A stretch of 64,000 nucleotides of DNA from Clostridia bacterium. GTDB taxonomy: Bacteria; Bacillota; Clostridia; Oscillospirales; Acutalibacteraceae. Under the pieces are notes generated by a model. The model was not told where the DNA came from. It ran no database searches and was given only the letters and a program-made list of their open reading frames with translations. The stretch is taken from NCBI GenBank assembly GCA_017461235.1, contig JAFTYU010000042.1, positions 1 to 64,000 of the forward strand, in the 5' to 3' direction. Of the stretch, positions 42,930 to 52,287 are shown piece after piece. Position 1 is the stretch's first letter. Every line of letters begins with the position of its first letter. The position numbers and the translations under genes were made by a program.

Positions 42930-42938
42930 TGACCTTTT

Positions 42939-42997
42939 TCGGGACAAACGGAAATCCGTTTGTCCCGTTAGCCGTTTTTTAAAACGGTTTTTTGTGG
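42939..42997 (+). terminator. Double terminator after rpsO
   Basis: GGGACAAACGGA/TCCGTTTGTCCC (about 42940-42967) is a 12-bp stem, followed by a second AACGG hairpin (AGCCGTTTTTT/AAAACGGTTTTTT) with a T6 tail at 42992. Confidence 0.8.
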
Positions 42998-43025
42998 CAA
43001 ATTTGTAAATCAATCCGTGGCTTAA

Positions 43026-43083
43026 GGTTTTAGCGATAAAGAAAAGCTCAAGCGTTTTTTGAGTTTTTCTTTGTTGCTAAACC
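43026..43083 (+). promoter_or_regulatory. Long hairpin in the pnp leader, RNase III-type site candidate
   Basis: 43026-43051 pairs with 43059-43083 over about 25 bp (one bulged T, few wobbles) around a 7-nt loop. In E. coli the pnp leader has a comparable long stem that RNase III cuts and PNPase then degrades for autocontrol. Here the stem lies 37 nt before the pnp start. Function by analogy. Confidence 0.55.
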
Positions 43084-43120
43084 ATTTGAAACGGAAATAA
43101 AAATAAACGAGGTAAAAATT

Positions 43121-45295
43121 ATGTTTTTTAAAGAATTCAAAACTTTTGAAACAGAAGTTGCCGGCAGAAAGTTAGTTATCGAAACCGGCAAAATGGCGCA
43201 GCTTGCAAACGGCGCATGTATCGTTCGTTACGGCGAAACAGAAGTTCTTTGTACAGCTACAATGGCTCCCAAGCCCCGTGAAGGCGTTGATTTCTTCCCC
43301 CTTTCCGTTGACTTCGAGGAGAAGCTTTATGCAGTCGGCAGAATTCCCGGTTCATTCCAGAGACGTGAAGGTAAAGCTTCCGAAAAGGCAGTTCTTACAT
43401 CACGTGTTATCGACAGACCTATCCGTCCCCTTTTCCCCAAGGATATGAGAAATGACGTTTCTGTTGTTGCAACAGTTATGTCGGTTGACCCTGACTGCTC
43501 ACCCGAAATCGCTGCACTCTGGGGTGTTTCAACTGCTATTGCTATTTCTGACATTCCGTGGGACGGCCCCGTATCAAGCGTTTCTCTCGGTCTTGTTGAC
43601 GGCGAATATGTTATCAACCCCACTCTTGAACAGAGAGGCAAAACAGAAATGACGGTTACAGTTGCTTCTACAGACAGCCTTGTTGCTATGATTGAAGCAG
43701 GTGCTAACGAAATTTCAAATGAAGTAATGTTCGACGGTATTATGTTCGCTCACGAAGAGAACAAGAAAATCGTTGAATTCATCAAATCAATCGTTGCAGA
43801 AATCGGTAAAGAAAAAATAGCTTTCGAATCAAATGACCCTTCCGAAGAGCTTTACGAAGCAATCAAGGCTTTCGCTATCGAAGATGTTAAGGTTGCTCTT
43901 GACACAGACGACAAGAGAATCCGCGATGAAAGACTTGCTCCCATCTACGATGCAGTTCACACAGAGTTTGACGAAAAGTTCCCCGAAGAAGCTGCAAAAA
44001 TTGATGATTGCCTTTATAAGCTCCAGAAATTTATCGTTCGCCGCTGGCTCCTTGACGAAGGCAAGCGTGTTGACGGACGCGGTATTGATGAAATCCGTCC
44101 CCTTAACGCAGAAATCGACCTTCTTTCAAGAGTACACGGTTCAGGTATGTTTACAAGAGGTCAGACACAGGTTCTTTCAATAACAACACTCGGTACTGCC
44201 CGTGATGCACAGATGCTCGACGGTATTGACGAAGATGTTGAAAAAAGATATATCCATCACTACAACTTCCCTTCATACTCTGTTGGTGAAACAAAGCCAT
44301 CAAGAGGCCCCGGCAGACGTGAAATCGGTCACGGCGCACTTGCTGAAAGAGCTCTTCTCCCCGTTATTCCTTCAATGGAAGAATTCCCCTACACAATCCG
44401 TGTTGTTTCCGAAGTTCTTTCATCCAACGGTTCAACATCACAGGGTTCAGTCTGCGGTTCAACTCTTTCTCTTATGGCAGCCGGCGTTCCCATTAAAGCA
44501 CCTGTTGCAGGTATTTCCTGCGGTCTTATTTCCGAAGGCGACCGTTTTATGACAATGGTTGACATTCAGGGTCTTGAAGACTTCTTCGGCGATATGGACT
44601 TCAAGGTTGCCGGTACAAAGAACGGTATCACCGCTATACAGATGGACCTTAAGGTTCATGGTCTTACACCCGAAATCATCAAAGAAGCATTCGAGAAAAC
44701 ATATAAAGCAAGAATGTATATCCTTGATGAAATTATGCTCCCCGTTATTGCTGAGCCCAGAGCAGAGCTTTCAGCTTATGCTCCCAAGCTTCTCACAACA
44801 AAAATTGATGTTGAGAAAATCGGCGACGTTATCGGTAAACAGGGTAAAGTTATCCAGAAAATCTGCGCAGAATGTAACTGTAAGGTTGACGTTGAAGAAG
44901 ACGGTACAATCTTCGTTACCGCAGTTGACATCAACGATGCTAACCGCGCACTTGATATTATCAACACAATCGCAAATGACCCTGAAATCGGCGCAATTTA
45001 CAACGGTGTTGTTACTCGCCTTATGGCTTTCGGCGCGTTTGTTGAAATCGCTCCCGGTAAAGAAGGACTTGTTCATATCTCAAAGCTTGACGTTAAGAGA
45101 ACTGAAAAGGTTGAAGATTGCGTAAGCGTTGGTGACCAGATTATGGTTAAGGTTACAGAAATTGATGACCAGGGCAGAATCAATCTCTCAAGACGTGATG
45201 CTCTTATCGAAGTTGAAGGACTTGTTCCCGAAAACGATGACGAGCCCGAAAGAGAAAGACGCCCCCGCCGTCCTTTTAATAAAAACAGAAGATAA
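43121..45295 (+). CDS. pnp: Polyribonucleotide nucleotidyltransferase (PNPase)
   Basis: 724 aa, full length. Two RNase PH-like cores (ETGKMAQLANGACIVRYGETEVL at the start, RDAQMLDGIDED and the FPSYSVGE loop in the second), catalytic region SNGSTSQGSVCGSTL, a KH domain (about 555-615, IGDVIGKQGKVIQKI), and a C-terminal S1 domain (about 620-690, GVVTRLMAFGAFVEI). Phosphorolytic 3'-5' RNA decay. The tail is basic and Arg-rich. GAGGT before ATG 43121. Confidence 0.97.
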   Translation: MFFKEFKTFETEVAGRKLVIETGKMAQLANGACIVRYGETEVLCTATMAPKPREGVDFFPLSVDFEEKLYAVGRIPGSFQRREGKASEKAVLTSRVIDRPIRPLFPKDMRNDVSVVATVMSVDPDCSPEIAALWGVSTAIAISDIPWDGPVSSVSLGLVDGEYVINPTLEQRGKTEMTVTVASTDSLVAMIEAGANEISNEVMFDGIMFAHEENKKIVEFIKSIVAEIGKEKIAFESNDPSEELYEAIKAFAIEDVKVALDTDDKRIRDERLAPIYDAVHTEFDEKFPEEAAKIDDCLYKLQKFIVRRWLLDEGKRVDGRGIDEIRPLNAEIDLLSRVHGSGMFTRGQTQVLSITTLGTARDAQMLDGIDEDVEKRYIHHYNFPSYSVGETKPSRGPGRREIGHGALAERALLPVIPSMEEFPYTIRVVSEVLSSNGSTSQGSVCGSTLSLMAAGVPIKAPVAGISCGLISEGDRFMTMVDIQGLEDFFGDMDFKVAGTKNGITAIQMDLKVHGLTPEIIKEAFEKTYKARMYILDEIMLPVIAEPRAELSAYAPKLLTTKIDVEKIGDVIGKQGKVIQKICAECNCKVDVEEDGTIFVTAVDINDANRALDIINTIANDPEIGAIYNGVVTRLMAFGAFVEIAPGKEGLVHISKLDVKRTEKVEDCVSVGDQIMVKVTEIDDQGRINLSRRDALIEVEGLVPENDDEPERERRPRRPFNKNRR

Positions 45296-45299
45296 ATGA

Positions 45300-45334
45300 C
45301 AAAAATCCTCTCGCGGTTGCGAGGGGATTTTTTA
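45300..45334 (+). terminator. Terminator of pnp
   Basis: AAAAATCCTCTCGC and GCGAGGGGATTTTTT pair around GGTT. Confidence 0.88.
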
Positions 45335-45442
45335 AATGCAAAATTCAAAATGCAGAATGCAAAATTATCGAAGCAAAGCCGATTATATTGTCATTTTGCG
45401 TAAGCAAAATATATCGCGTACAACGTATATATCGCGTTTTTA

Positions 45443-45471
45443 TTGACTTTAGATGTTTAATGCTGTAGAAT
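45443..45471 (+). promoter_or_regulatory. Promoter of the SPFH gene
   Basis: -35 TTGACT (45443-45448), 17-nt spacer, -10 TAGAAT (45466-45471). The preceding 45335-45442 holds short A-rich direct repeats (AAAATGCA-type) and twice a TATATCGCG motif, with no gene. Confidence 0.65.
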
Positions 45472-45501
45472 TCAATTATAATAAACAATGGAGGTTTTAT
45501 T

Positions 45502-46461
45502 ATGGAGTTTTTATTTATTCTTGTCCTTATTCCCGTTGCTCTTTTAGTTGCTTTAGCTGCTGCTAATATACGAATTGTGCCTCAGGCTCACGAGTATGTT
45601 ATTGAGTTTTTAGGTAAATATAAAAAGACCTGGGGTGCAGGTCTTCACTTTAAAATTCCCTTCTTTGAAAGAATCGCTAAAAAAATCACTCTTAAAGAAC
45701 AGGTTATTGACTCTCCCCCGCAGCCTGTTATTACTAAAGACAACGTAACTATGCAGATTGATACTGTTGTTTTCTTTAAGATTTTTGATGCTAAGCTTTA
45801 CTCTTATGGTGTAGTTAACCCCATAAACGCTCTTGAAAATCTTACAGCAACAACCCTTCGTAACATTGTTGGTGAACTCGAACTGGACAGTACTCTTACA
45901 TCACGTGACACCATCAACGGCAAAATGACCGCCATCCTTGATGATGCAACTGACCAATGGGGTATGAAAGTTACTCGTGTTGAGCTTAAAAATATTATTC
46001 CGCCTACCGAAATTCAGCAGGCGATGGAAAAACAGATGAAAGCCGAGCGCGACAGACGTGAAACTCTTTTGCAGGCCGAAGGACACAAAGCTGCTGCCAT
46101 CACCCGTGCCGAAGGTGACAAACAGGCTATGGTGCTCGCCGCTGAAGGTGAAAGAGATGCACGTATCGCCCGTGCTGAAGGTGAAGCAAAGGCTTTACTT
46201 CTCGCAAAACAGGCGGAAGCAGACGGCATACGCGCTATAATCGAAGCCAACCCCAACGAAGCAGTTATCGAACTTAAGAGATACGAAGCACTTGTTAATA
46301 TGGCTAACGGTCAGGCGGCAAAGATTATTGTGCCTACTGATGCAGTTGAAGCGGTTAAAAAGGATGTGCTTTTCTCAGAAGCATCGGGTCTCGGTGATTC
46401 CACCAAACAAGGAAAACCTGAACCCGCAAGCAAGAAAAAAGCTGACCCGTGCTGCGATTGA
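45502..46461 (+). CDS. SPFH/band-7 (stomatin, QmcA-like) membrane protein
   Basis: 319 aa. Residues 1-22 form the N-terminal membrane anchor. The SPFH domain follows: IRIVPQAHEYVIEFLGKY, FFERIAKKITLKEQVID, LYSYGVVNPINALENLTATTLRN (in parts) and a coiled coil with AEGxxxA repeats (AEGHKAAA, AEGDKQAM, AEGERDAR, AEGEAKAL, about 195-235). The C-terminus is Lys rich and ends DPCCD. Such proteins form microdomain scaffolds and often regulate membrane proteases. No NfeD partner lies next to it. GGAGG before ATG. Confidence 0.9.
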   Translation: MEFLFILVLIPVALLVALAAANIRIVPQAHEYVIEFLGKYKKTWGAGLHFKIPFFERIAKKITLKEQVIDSPPQPVITKDNVTMQIDTVVFFKIFDAKLYSYGVVNPINALENLTATTLRNIVGELELDSTLTSRDTINGKMTAILDDATDQWGMKVTRVELKNIIPPTEIQQAMEKQMKAERDRRETLLQAEGHKAAAITRAEGDKQAMVLAAEGERDARIARAEGEAKALLLAKQAEADGIRAIIEANPNEAVIELKRYEALVNMANGQAAKIIVPTDAVEAVKKDVLFSEASGLGDSTKQGKPEPASKKKADPCCD

Positions 46462-46518
46462 TTAGTATATTAAAATGGGATGTAAAAAAAGCGCATACCA
46501 CATAAAAAAATAAAACTC

Positions 46519-46560
46519 AATGGGGTTCTTGCAGGATGATACCTGTAAGAACCCCATTTA
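46519..46560. terminator. Terminator at the end of the MetH/membrane protein unit
   Basis: AATGGGGTTCTTGCAGG and CCTGTAAGAACCCCATT form a 17-bp stem (one wobble) with an ATGATA loop. Serves both convergent directions. Confidence 0.85.
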
Positions 46561-46569
46561 TTTGTTATA

Positions 46570-47628
46570 TTATACTTTTTCGTATTCCTTTTTATTTAAC
46601 AAAATATAAATCAATATACCTGCCGCGGCACTTATTGCAAAAAAGATAATCCTGAATATGAAATTCACTCCGCCGCTTGCAACAGGGAGCAATGAAGCAA
46701 GCATACTTCCGATTGTTGTTATAATATCTACAATACCCCGACCTGAAACGGTACTGCAAATAAAAGTAAGTCTTTTATATTTATCTTTTATAATAAAGCT
46801 TAAACCAATCAGCGCACCCCAGAAAATGATAAGTCCCACAAGGCTTGTTGCGTTCGTCACAACAAACGAACCCCAAACGTTTCCGAAACCGCCCGTGCTT
46901 TCGAGAATTGTAGCGGGAACAAGCTCGTTAACAGTATTTGTTATCAGCGATATAACCCCAACGATTACGATTAAAATTGACGGGACCAAAAACTTTTTGA
47001 AAGAAAAAGCAGGAGCTTCACCTTCAACTCTTTTTTCTTTATACTTATCTATGGCAATGAAGAATATCACCGCAAATGCAATTGCCAATATAGATGATAA
47101 AATACCGTTAAGGCTTGTGACCAGAGAGATCACGAGTGTCTGTGTAGTATAAGGCATCTCTCCGATAATAAAGAAAATACTGAATAATACCAACATCAAA
47201 CAACTTGAAAAAACACTTGAAACAGCACCCACATAGGTACTTGTGACAAACAATACCTTTTTAACAAGTGTTTTGCAGCACAGACTGAAAGCAATAATTA
47301 CAGCGATATACAATACACCGCCAATAATTGAGCCTATGCTGTTTATAAGTGAGCTTGCCTGTGGAGTAATTCCAAGCTCTGTCTGTAAAATCGGACCGAG
47401 AATCATTGAAACCGCAACTATCCCTGAATTTATAAGCTGAGCAACAAACATTGCTACAGGCAACAAAATATAGGGCAACACGCTTTTTTTCTTTTGATTG
47501 TTTGTTTCATTCGCGGGTTGGGCTTCCTGACTGATTGCCGGATTGTGTTTTTCAATTACAGGAGTTGCATCCGTTGAATTTTCAATATTATTCACAGATA
47601 AGTTTTCATTACGGTCATTGTAATCCAT
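46570..47628 (-). CDS. Multi-pass membrane protein of unknown family
   Basis: 352 aa. About 50 polar N-terminal residues, then seven to eight hydrophobic helices (from VLPYILLPVAMFVAQLI onward) ending in NKKEYEKV. No catalytic or transporter motif is recognised. GGAGG precedes ATG 47628, and the stop of the MetH-type gene is 11 nt upstream, so it shares that transcript. It might be a transporter or a sensory membrane protein; no function is assigned. Confidence 0.6.
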   Translation of the reverse strand: MDYNDRNENLSVNNIENSTDATPVIEKHNPAISQEAQPANETNNQKKKSVLPYILLPVAMFVAQLINSGIVAVSMILGPILQTELGITPQASSLINSIGSIIGGVLYIAVIIAFSLCCKTLVKKVLFVTSTYVGAVSSVFSSCLMLVLFSIFFIIGEMPYTTQTLVISLVTSLNGILSSILAIAFAVIFFIAIDKYKEKRVEGEAPAFSFKKFLVPSILIVIVGVISLITNTVNELVPATILESTGGFGNVWGSFVVTNATSLVGLIIFWGALIGLSFIIKDKYKRLTFICSTVSGRGIVDIITTIGSMLASLLPVASGGVNFIFRIIFFAISAAAGILIYILLNKKEYEKV

Positions 47629-47639
47629 ATAAAAGCCTC

Positions 47640-49994
47640 CTAATTAAAAATTCTTTTTGCTATGTCTGCGCTCATTTTTGCATCCTTAGCGTAAAAATCC
47701 GCACCGATTTTTTCTGCATATTCGGGGGTTAATACCGCACCGCCCACCATAATTTTGCAAGGGGCGTTATTGCTGTGCAAGACCTTTATGGTCTCTTCCA
47801 TAGAAGGAAGAGTTGTTGTCATAAGTGCCGAAAGTCCTACAAGCTCTGCGCCGATTTCCTGCTGGGCTTTAAGAACATCTTCCGGCGACACGTCTTTTCC
47901 TAAATCTATAACCTCATATCCGTAGTTTTCGAGAACGGTTTTCACAATATTTTTTCCTATATCGTGAACATCGCCCTTAACGGTAGCAAGTATAATTTTA
48001 CCCTTGCTCTCTCCTGCGGAATTACTTTTTGCCATCTTTCTTTTTATAATCTCGAAGCAAGCACCTGCCGCATCTGCCGAGCGTATAAGTTGTGGAAGGA
48101 ATAATTTACCACTTTCAAATTTTTCGCCAACTGTATCAAGTGCAGGTATAAGTACACCGTTTATGATTTCATCGGCACTTTTTTCCGTTAATGCCTTTGA
48201 TGTCATATCCGCTGCCTGAGTTTTGAGCCCTTTTTCAATGGCTTCGCTTAAAGTGATTTCCTTTACCTGTACGGCGGTTTTCACTTCATCTGAAAAGGCG
48301 TTTATGTAATCACATGCTCCCGTATCAAAGCCCTTAAGCACTCTGAATGCTCTCACAGCACCTATCATAGGTGCGCTGTTGGGATTCATTATGGGTAAAT
48401 CCAATCCGTTCTCCAGGGCAAGGGTCACAAATGCGGTATTAACCGTTTCTCTTGATGGCAAACCGAAAGAAACGTTTGAAACACCAAGAGTTGTTTTAAC
48501 ACCGAATTTCTCCTTCACTTTTTTCATAGCTTCAAGAGTTATTGTTGCCGCACCCTGATTTGCACTGACGGTCATTGTAAGGCAATCTATAATAATATCT
48601 TCCTTGGGAATACCCATCGTCAAAGCTCTGTTGATTATTTTTTCTGCAATTTTTACCCGCTCGTCTGCAGTTTCGGGGATGCCGTTCTCATCAAGAGTAA
48701 GACCGACCACCGCCGCACCGTATTTTTTTGCAAGGGGCAAAACTGAATTTAAGGATTTTTCTTCGCCGTTCACGGAGTTTATTATGGCTTTACCCGTGTA
48801 AACACGCAAGGCTTTTTCAAGAACGGACGGAGATGTTGAATCAAGCTGCAAGGGCAGACCTATTGAGCCTTGCAAGGATTTTACAACTGAGCTCATCATT
48901 TCTTTTTCGTCAATACCGCTATGACCTACATTGACGTCAAGTATTTCTGCCCCTGCTTCAACCTGAGATATACCTTCATTCAGGATATAATCAAGGTCGT
49001 TTTCTTCCAATGCTTGTTTGAAACGTTTTTTTCCTGTGGGGTTTATTCTCTCCCCTATTACACGGGGTTCATTCAGCTCAACCGTATGATTCACACCGCA
49101 AATTACATCGGTAATTATATTTTCTCTGACACCTTTTTTGGTGTCTTTAATTTTTTCTTTAAGTGATTTTATATATTCGGGGGTGGTTCCGCAACATCCA
49201 CCCATTATAAGAACGCCTTTTTCATAAAATTCTGCCATATACTCTGCAAAATCCGTGGCATTCATAGTATAACTGCCCGTTTTGGGGTCCGGAAGACCTG
49301 CATTTGGTTTGACTATAACAGGAATGGGTGAATACTTCAAAAATTCTTCCGCTACACCCTTTAATTTATCGGGACCTAAGGAGCAGTTAAGTCCTACTGC
49401 GTCTGCACCTGCTGCCTTAAGAGTAACCGCAACGGCGGAAGGTGTACTTCCGTTCATTGTAAGAGAGTTTTCATCAAAGGATAACGTTACAAAAACGGGT
49501 AAATCTGTGTTTTCTTTAACAGCGAGTAAAGCAATTCTTGCCTCTTTTAAATCGGTAAAGGTTTCAAGACAGACTAAATCCACCCCAGCTTTTTCACCTG
49601 AAATTGCCACCTGCTTAAAGGTATTGTAAGCATCTTCAAAAGTAAGCCTGCCTGCAGGATAAAGGAGCTCTCCCGTTGTGCTCACATCAAGAGCAACAAG
49701 AGCTTCAGTTCCTTCTGCCGCTTCTTTTGCAAGTTTTACCGCTTGATTTACACATTCCTCTACCGTATAAGGTGCTCCTTTTAATTTGCAGGCATTTGCA
49801 CCGAAAGTATCCGCCATAATAATATTACTTCCGGCATCTATATATGAACGGTGTATTTCCTTCACCCATTGGGGGTGAGAAAAGATTGCGGAAACAGAAT
49901 CTTCGTGGGGTTGCAAGCCCTTCTTTATAAGCTCTGTGCCGAAACCGCCGTCAAGCAGAATTATATCCTTTTGCAACAGTTCTTTTACTGTCAT
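47640..49994 (-). CDS. metH: Cobalamin-dependent methionine synthase-like protein lacking the AdoMet reactivation domain
   Basis: 784 aa versus about 1,200 for full MetH. Domains in order: homocysteine S-methyltransferase (1-300, LLDGGFGTEL, LNCSLGP, GGCCGTTPEYI with zinc Cys), pterin-binding methyltransferase (about 315-570, VIGERINPTGKKRF), and cobalamin cap plus binding domain (about 585-784, DVHDIGKNIV). The C-terminal reactivation domain is missing, as in many anaerobes, where a separate protein may reactivate the cofactor. It transfers methyl from folate to homocysteine. Lies 4 nt after the oxidoreductase at the 3' end of the capsule operon. ATG 49994. Confidence 0.87.
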   Translation of the reverse strand: MTVKELLQKDIILLDGGFGTELIKKGLQPHEDSVSAIFSHPQWVKEIHRSYIDAGSNIIMADTFGANACKLKGAPYTVEECVNQAVKLAKEAAEGTEALVALDVSTTGELLYPAGRLTFEDAYNTFKQVAISGEKAGVDLVCLETFTDLKEARIALLAVKENTDLPVFVTLSFDENSLTMNGSTPSAVAVTLKAAGADAVGLNCSLGPDKLKGVAEEFLKYSPIPVIVKPNAGLPDPKTGSYTMNATDFAEYMAEFYEKGVLIMGGCCGTTPEYIKSLKEKIKDTKKGVRENIITDVICGVNHTVELNEPRVIGERINPTGKKRFKQALEENDLDYILNEGISQVEAGAEILDVNVGHSGIDEKEMMSSVVKSLQGSIGLPLQLDSTSPSVLEKALRVYTGKAIINSVNGEEKSLNSVLPLAKKYGAAVVGLTLDENGIPETADERVKIAEKIINRALTMGIPKEDIIIDCLTMTVSANQGAATITLEAMKKVKEKFGVKTTLGVSNVSFGLPSRETVNTAFVTLALENGLDLPIMNPNSAPMIGAVRAFRVLKGFDTGACDYINAFSDEVKTAVQVKEITLSEAIEKGLKTQAADMTSKALTEKSADEIINGVLIPALDTVGEKFESGKLFLPQLIRSADAAGACFEIIKRKMAKSNSAGESKGKIILATVKGDVHDIGKNIVKTVLENYGYEVIDLGKDVSPEDVLKAQQEIGAELVGLSALMTTTLPSMEETIKVLHSNNAPCKIMVGGAVLTPEYAEKIGADFYAKDAKMSADIAKRIFN

Positions 49995-49998
49995 AATA

Positions 49999-51069
49999 TC
50001 ACTTCTTTGCAGTAAATACGTCTGTCATTTGGGAAGATGCAAAATCCTCCAATGGCAAAGCTACCTTTTCCCCCGTCAACTGACTTTTATATATAGCCAG
50101 CACCATTTCAACGGCGCGTTTACCTGAATATAAATCAACGTAGGGCTGTCTTTTGTTTTTTACGGCATTTATTACATCATAATATAAGCTGATGTGTCCG
50201 TGACCGTAAACGTTAGGTGCAGGTTCTTCTATTGAAAGCTTTTGACTGTCTTCGTCTTCGCCTTCAGCAAATTTCCATACATCTACTGTGGATGCATTCA
50301 TTCCGCCAAGTCGCACCATACCCTTTTCACCGAAAACACACAAAGTTTCTTCAAGGTTTTCAACTGCGTTAACAGTACCTTCAATAGTTGCAACGGCACC
50401 ATTTTTAAAATTGACCACGGCAACGCCTATGTCCTCGGCTTCAATATAGGGGTGCTGACTGTTGCGTGTGGAACCATAAACGGACTCAACCTCATCACCC
50501 ATCAACCAGCGGAGAAGGTCTATACCGTGAATACATTGATTCATCAATGCTCCGCCGTCAGTTGCCCATTTTCCGCGCCAATCATCCTGATTATAATAAT
50601 CTTCGTCTCTGCACCAGCGTATGTGCACGCTACCGTGAGAAAGCTTGCCGAATCGGTCATCATCAATGGCTCGGCGAAGCTCCTGAACAGCAATATTAAA
50701 TCTGTTCTGGTGACACACGCCGGCAGTAACACCGCTTTTCTGTGCCGCTGATATTACTTTGTCTGCTTCGGCTATACTCATAGCCATAGGTTTTTCAACC
50801 ATAAAGTTGAAACCGTTTTCGGCGCAATACAACGCAATTTCACCGTGTGTGCCGCTGACCGTGGCAATAGCTACCAATTCAGGATTCACTTCCTGAAGCA
50901 TTTTTTTATAATCACTGTATATTGCAGGGTTTATGCCGTATTTTTCGGCAAGTGCGCTTGCTTTTTCGGGAACAATATCGCACAACGCCGCGATTTCAAG
51001 CTCATTGTTCTGCGCCGCTTTAATATGGCTGCCCGAAACTCTACCGCAACCAATAAGAGCATATTTCAT
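49999..51069 (-). CDS. Gfo/Idh/MocA oxidoreductase, UDP-sugar 3-dehydrogenase (WbpB/WlbA)-like
   Basis: 356 aa. ALIGCGRVSGSHIKAA dinucleotide motif, VEKPMA (about 92-97), WRGKWATDGGALMNQCIHGIDLL with Lys/His, and a C-terminal DLYSGKRAVEMVLAIY. WbpB/WlbA enzymes oxidise the 3-position of UDP-GlcNAc(uronate) for 3-amino sugars; the position at the end of a capsule operon with UDP-HexNAc enzymes makes this likely. No partner aminotransferase is adjacent, so the role is tentative. ATG 51069. Confidence 0.8.
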   Translation of the reverse strand: MKYALIGCGRVSGSHIKAAQNNELEIAALCDIVPEKASALAEKYGINPAIYSDYKKMLQEVNPELVAIATVSGTHGEIALYCAENGFNFMVEKPMAMSIAEADKVISAAQKSGVTAGVCHQNRFNIAVQELRRAIDDDRFGKLSHGSVHIRWCRDEDYYNQDDWRGKWATDGGALMNQCIHGIDLLRWLMGDEVESVYGSTRNSQHPYIEAEDIGVAVVNFKNGAVATIEGTVNAVENLEETLCVFGEKGMVRLGGMNASTVDVWKFAEGEDEDSQKLSIEEPAPNVYGHGHISLYYDVINAVKNKRQPYVDLYSGKRAVEMVLAIYKSQLTGEKVALPLEDFASSQMTDVFTAKK

Positions 51070-51102
51070 AAAATCACATCCACGGGGAAAAACTACTGGG
51101 GT

Positions 51103-52287
51103 TTAAAACTTTCTCCAAACCATTTTATTTACAACACCGGTATAGCTCTGGATTATTTTAACAACCTTTGTTGATACGTTTTCTTCAATATAATACGGCA
51201 CGGGTATTCCGTAATCGCCGTTTTCATTCATATCCACCGCAGTTTCAACTGCCTGTGTCAGTGAGTTTTCGTCGATACCCGCAAGAATGAAGCAAGCCTT
51301 ATCAAGAGCTTCGGGTCGCTCGGTGCTTGTTCTGATACATACTGCCGGGAAAGGTTTTCCGACAGATGTAAAGAAGCTCGATTCTTCAGGAAGTGTTCCG
51401 CTGTCGGAAACTACCGCAAAAGCATTCATCTGGAGATTGTTATAATCGTGGAAGCCTAACGGCTCGTGACGGATAACTCTTTCGTCAAGCTTAAATCCGC
51501 TTTCTTCAAGGCGCTTTTTACTTCTGGGATGACAGGAATAAAGAATGGGCATATCATATTTTTCAGCAATTCTGTTAATCGCGTTGAAAAGTGACAAGAA
51601 ATTCTTTTGAGTATCAATATTTTCTTCTCTGTGAGCAGAAAGAAGTATGTATTTTTTCTTTTCAAGACCCAGCTTATTGAGAATATCGGATTTTTCAATT
51701 TCATCAAGATTTTTGTGAAGAACCTCTGCCATAGGTGAACCTGTAACATAGGTTCTCTCTTTAGGCAGACCGCATTCGTGAAGATATCTTCTTGCATGCT
51801 CGCTGTATGCAAGGTTTACGTCGGAGATAATATCGACAATTCTTCTGTTCGTTTCTTCAGGAAGGCACTCGTCCTTACATCTGTTACCTGCTTCCATATG
51901 GAAAATAGGGATATGAAGTCTTTTTGCAGGAATGGCAGAAAGGCAGGAGTTTGTGTCGCCCAGAATAAGAAGCGCATCGGGTTTAATCTGTGCCATAAGT
52001 TTATATGAACAATTTATAATGTTACCTACAGTTGCACCTAAATCATCACCTACGGCATCCATATAAACTTCAGGGGCATCAAGCTTTAAATCCTTGAAAA
52101 ATACGCCGTTAAGATTGTAGTCGTAGTTCTGTCCCGTATGGGCAAGCACACAGTCAAAATATTTGCGGCATTTGTCGATAACCGCCGCAAGACGAATAAT
52201 CTCGGGACGTGTACCTACAATTATAAGAAGCTTTAATTTGCCGTTATTTTTAAAGGAAACATCTGAATAATCAAGCTTAATATCCAT
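51103..52287 (-). CDS. fnlC: UDP-GlcNAc 2-epimerase family enzyme, FnlC/CapG type
   Basis: 394 aa. Non-hydrolysing epimerase features: IIVGTRPEIIRLAAVI, LILGDTNSCLSA, HMEAGNRCKDECLPEETNRRIVD (in parts), SAHREENID and SDSGTLPEESSF. The C/DE motif order and N-terminal extension fit the FnlC/WbjD/CapG group that makes UDP-L-FucNAc from UDP-L-2-acetamido-2,6-dideoxytalose. Last of three Fnl genes in order A-B-C. Start overlaps the fnlB stop (TAATG). Confidence 0.88.
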   Translation of the reverse strand: MDIKLDYSDVSFKNNGKLKLLIIVGTRPEIIRLAAVIDKCRKYFDCVLAHTGQNYDYNLNGVFFKDLKLDAPEVYMDAVGDDLGATVGNIINCSYKLMAQIKPDALLILGDTNSCLSAIPAKRLHIPIFHMEAGNRCKDECLPEETNRRIVDIISDVNLAYSEHARRYLHECGLPKERTYVTGSPMAEVLHKNLDEIEKSDILNKLGLEKKKYILLSAHREENIDTQKNFLSLFNAINRIAEKYDMPILYSCHPRSKKRLEESGFKLDERVIRHEPLGFHDYNNLQMNAFAVVSDSGTLPEESSFFTSVGKPFPAVCIRTSTERPEALDKACFILAGIDENSLTQAVETAVDMNENGDYGIPVPYYIEENVSTKVVKIIQSYTGVVNKMVWRKF

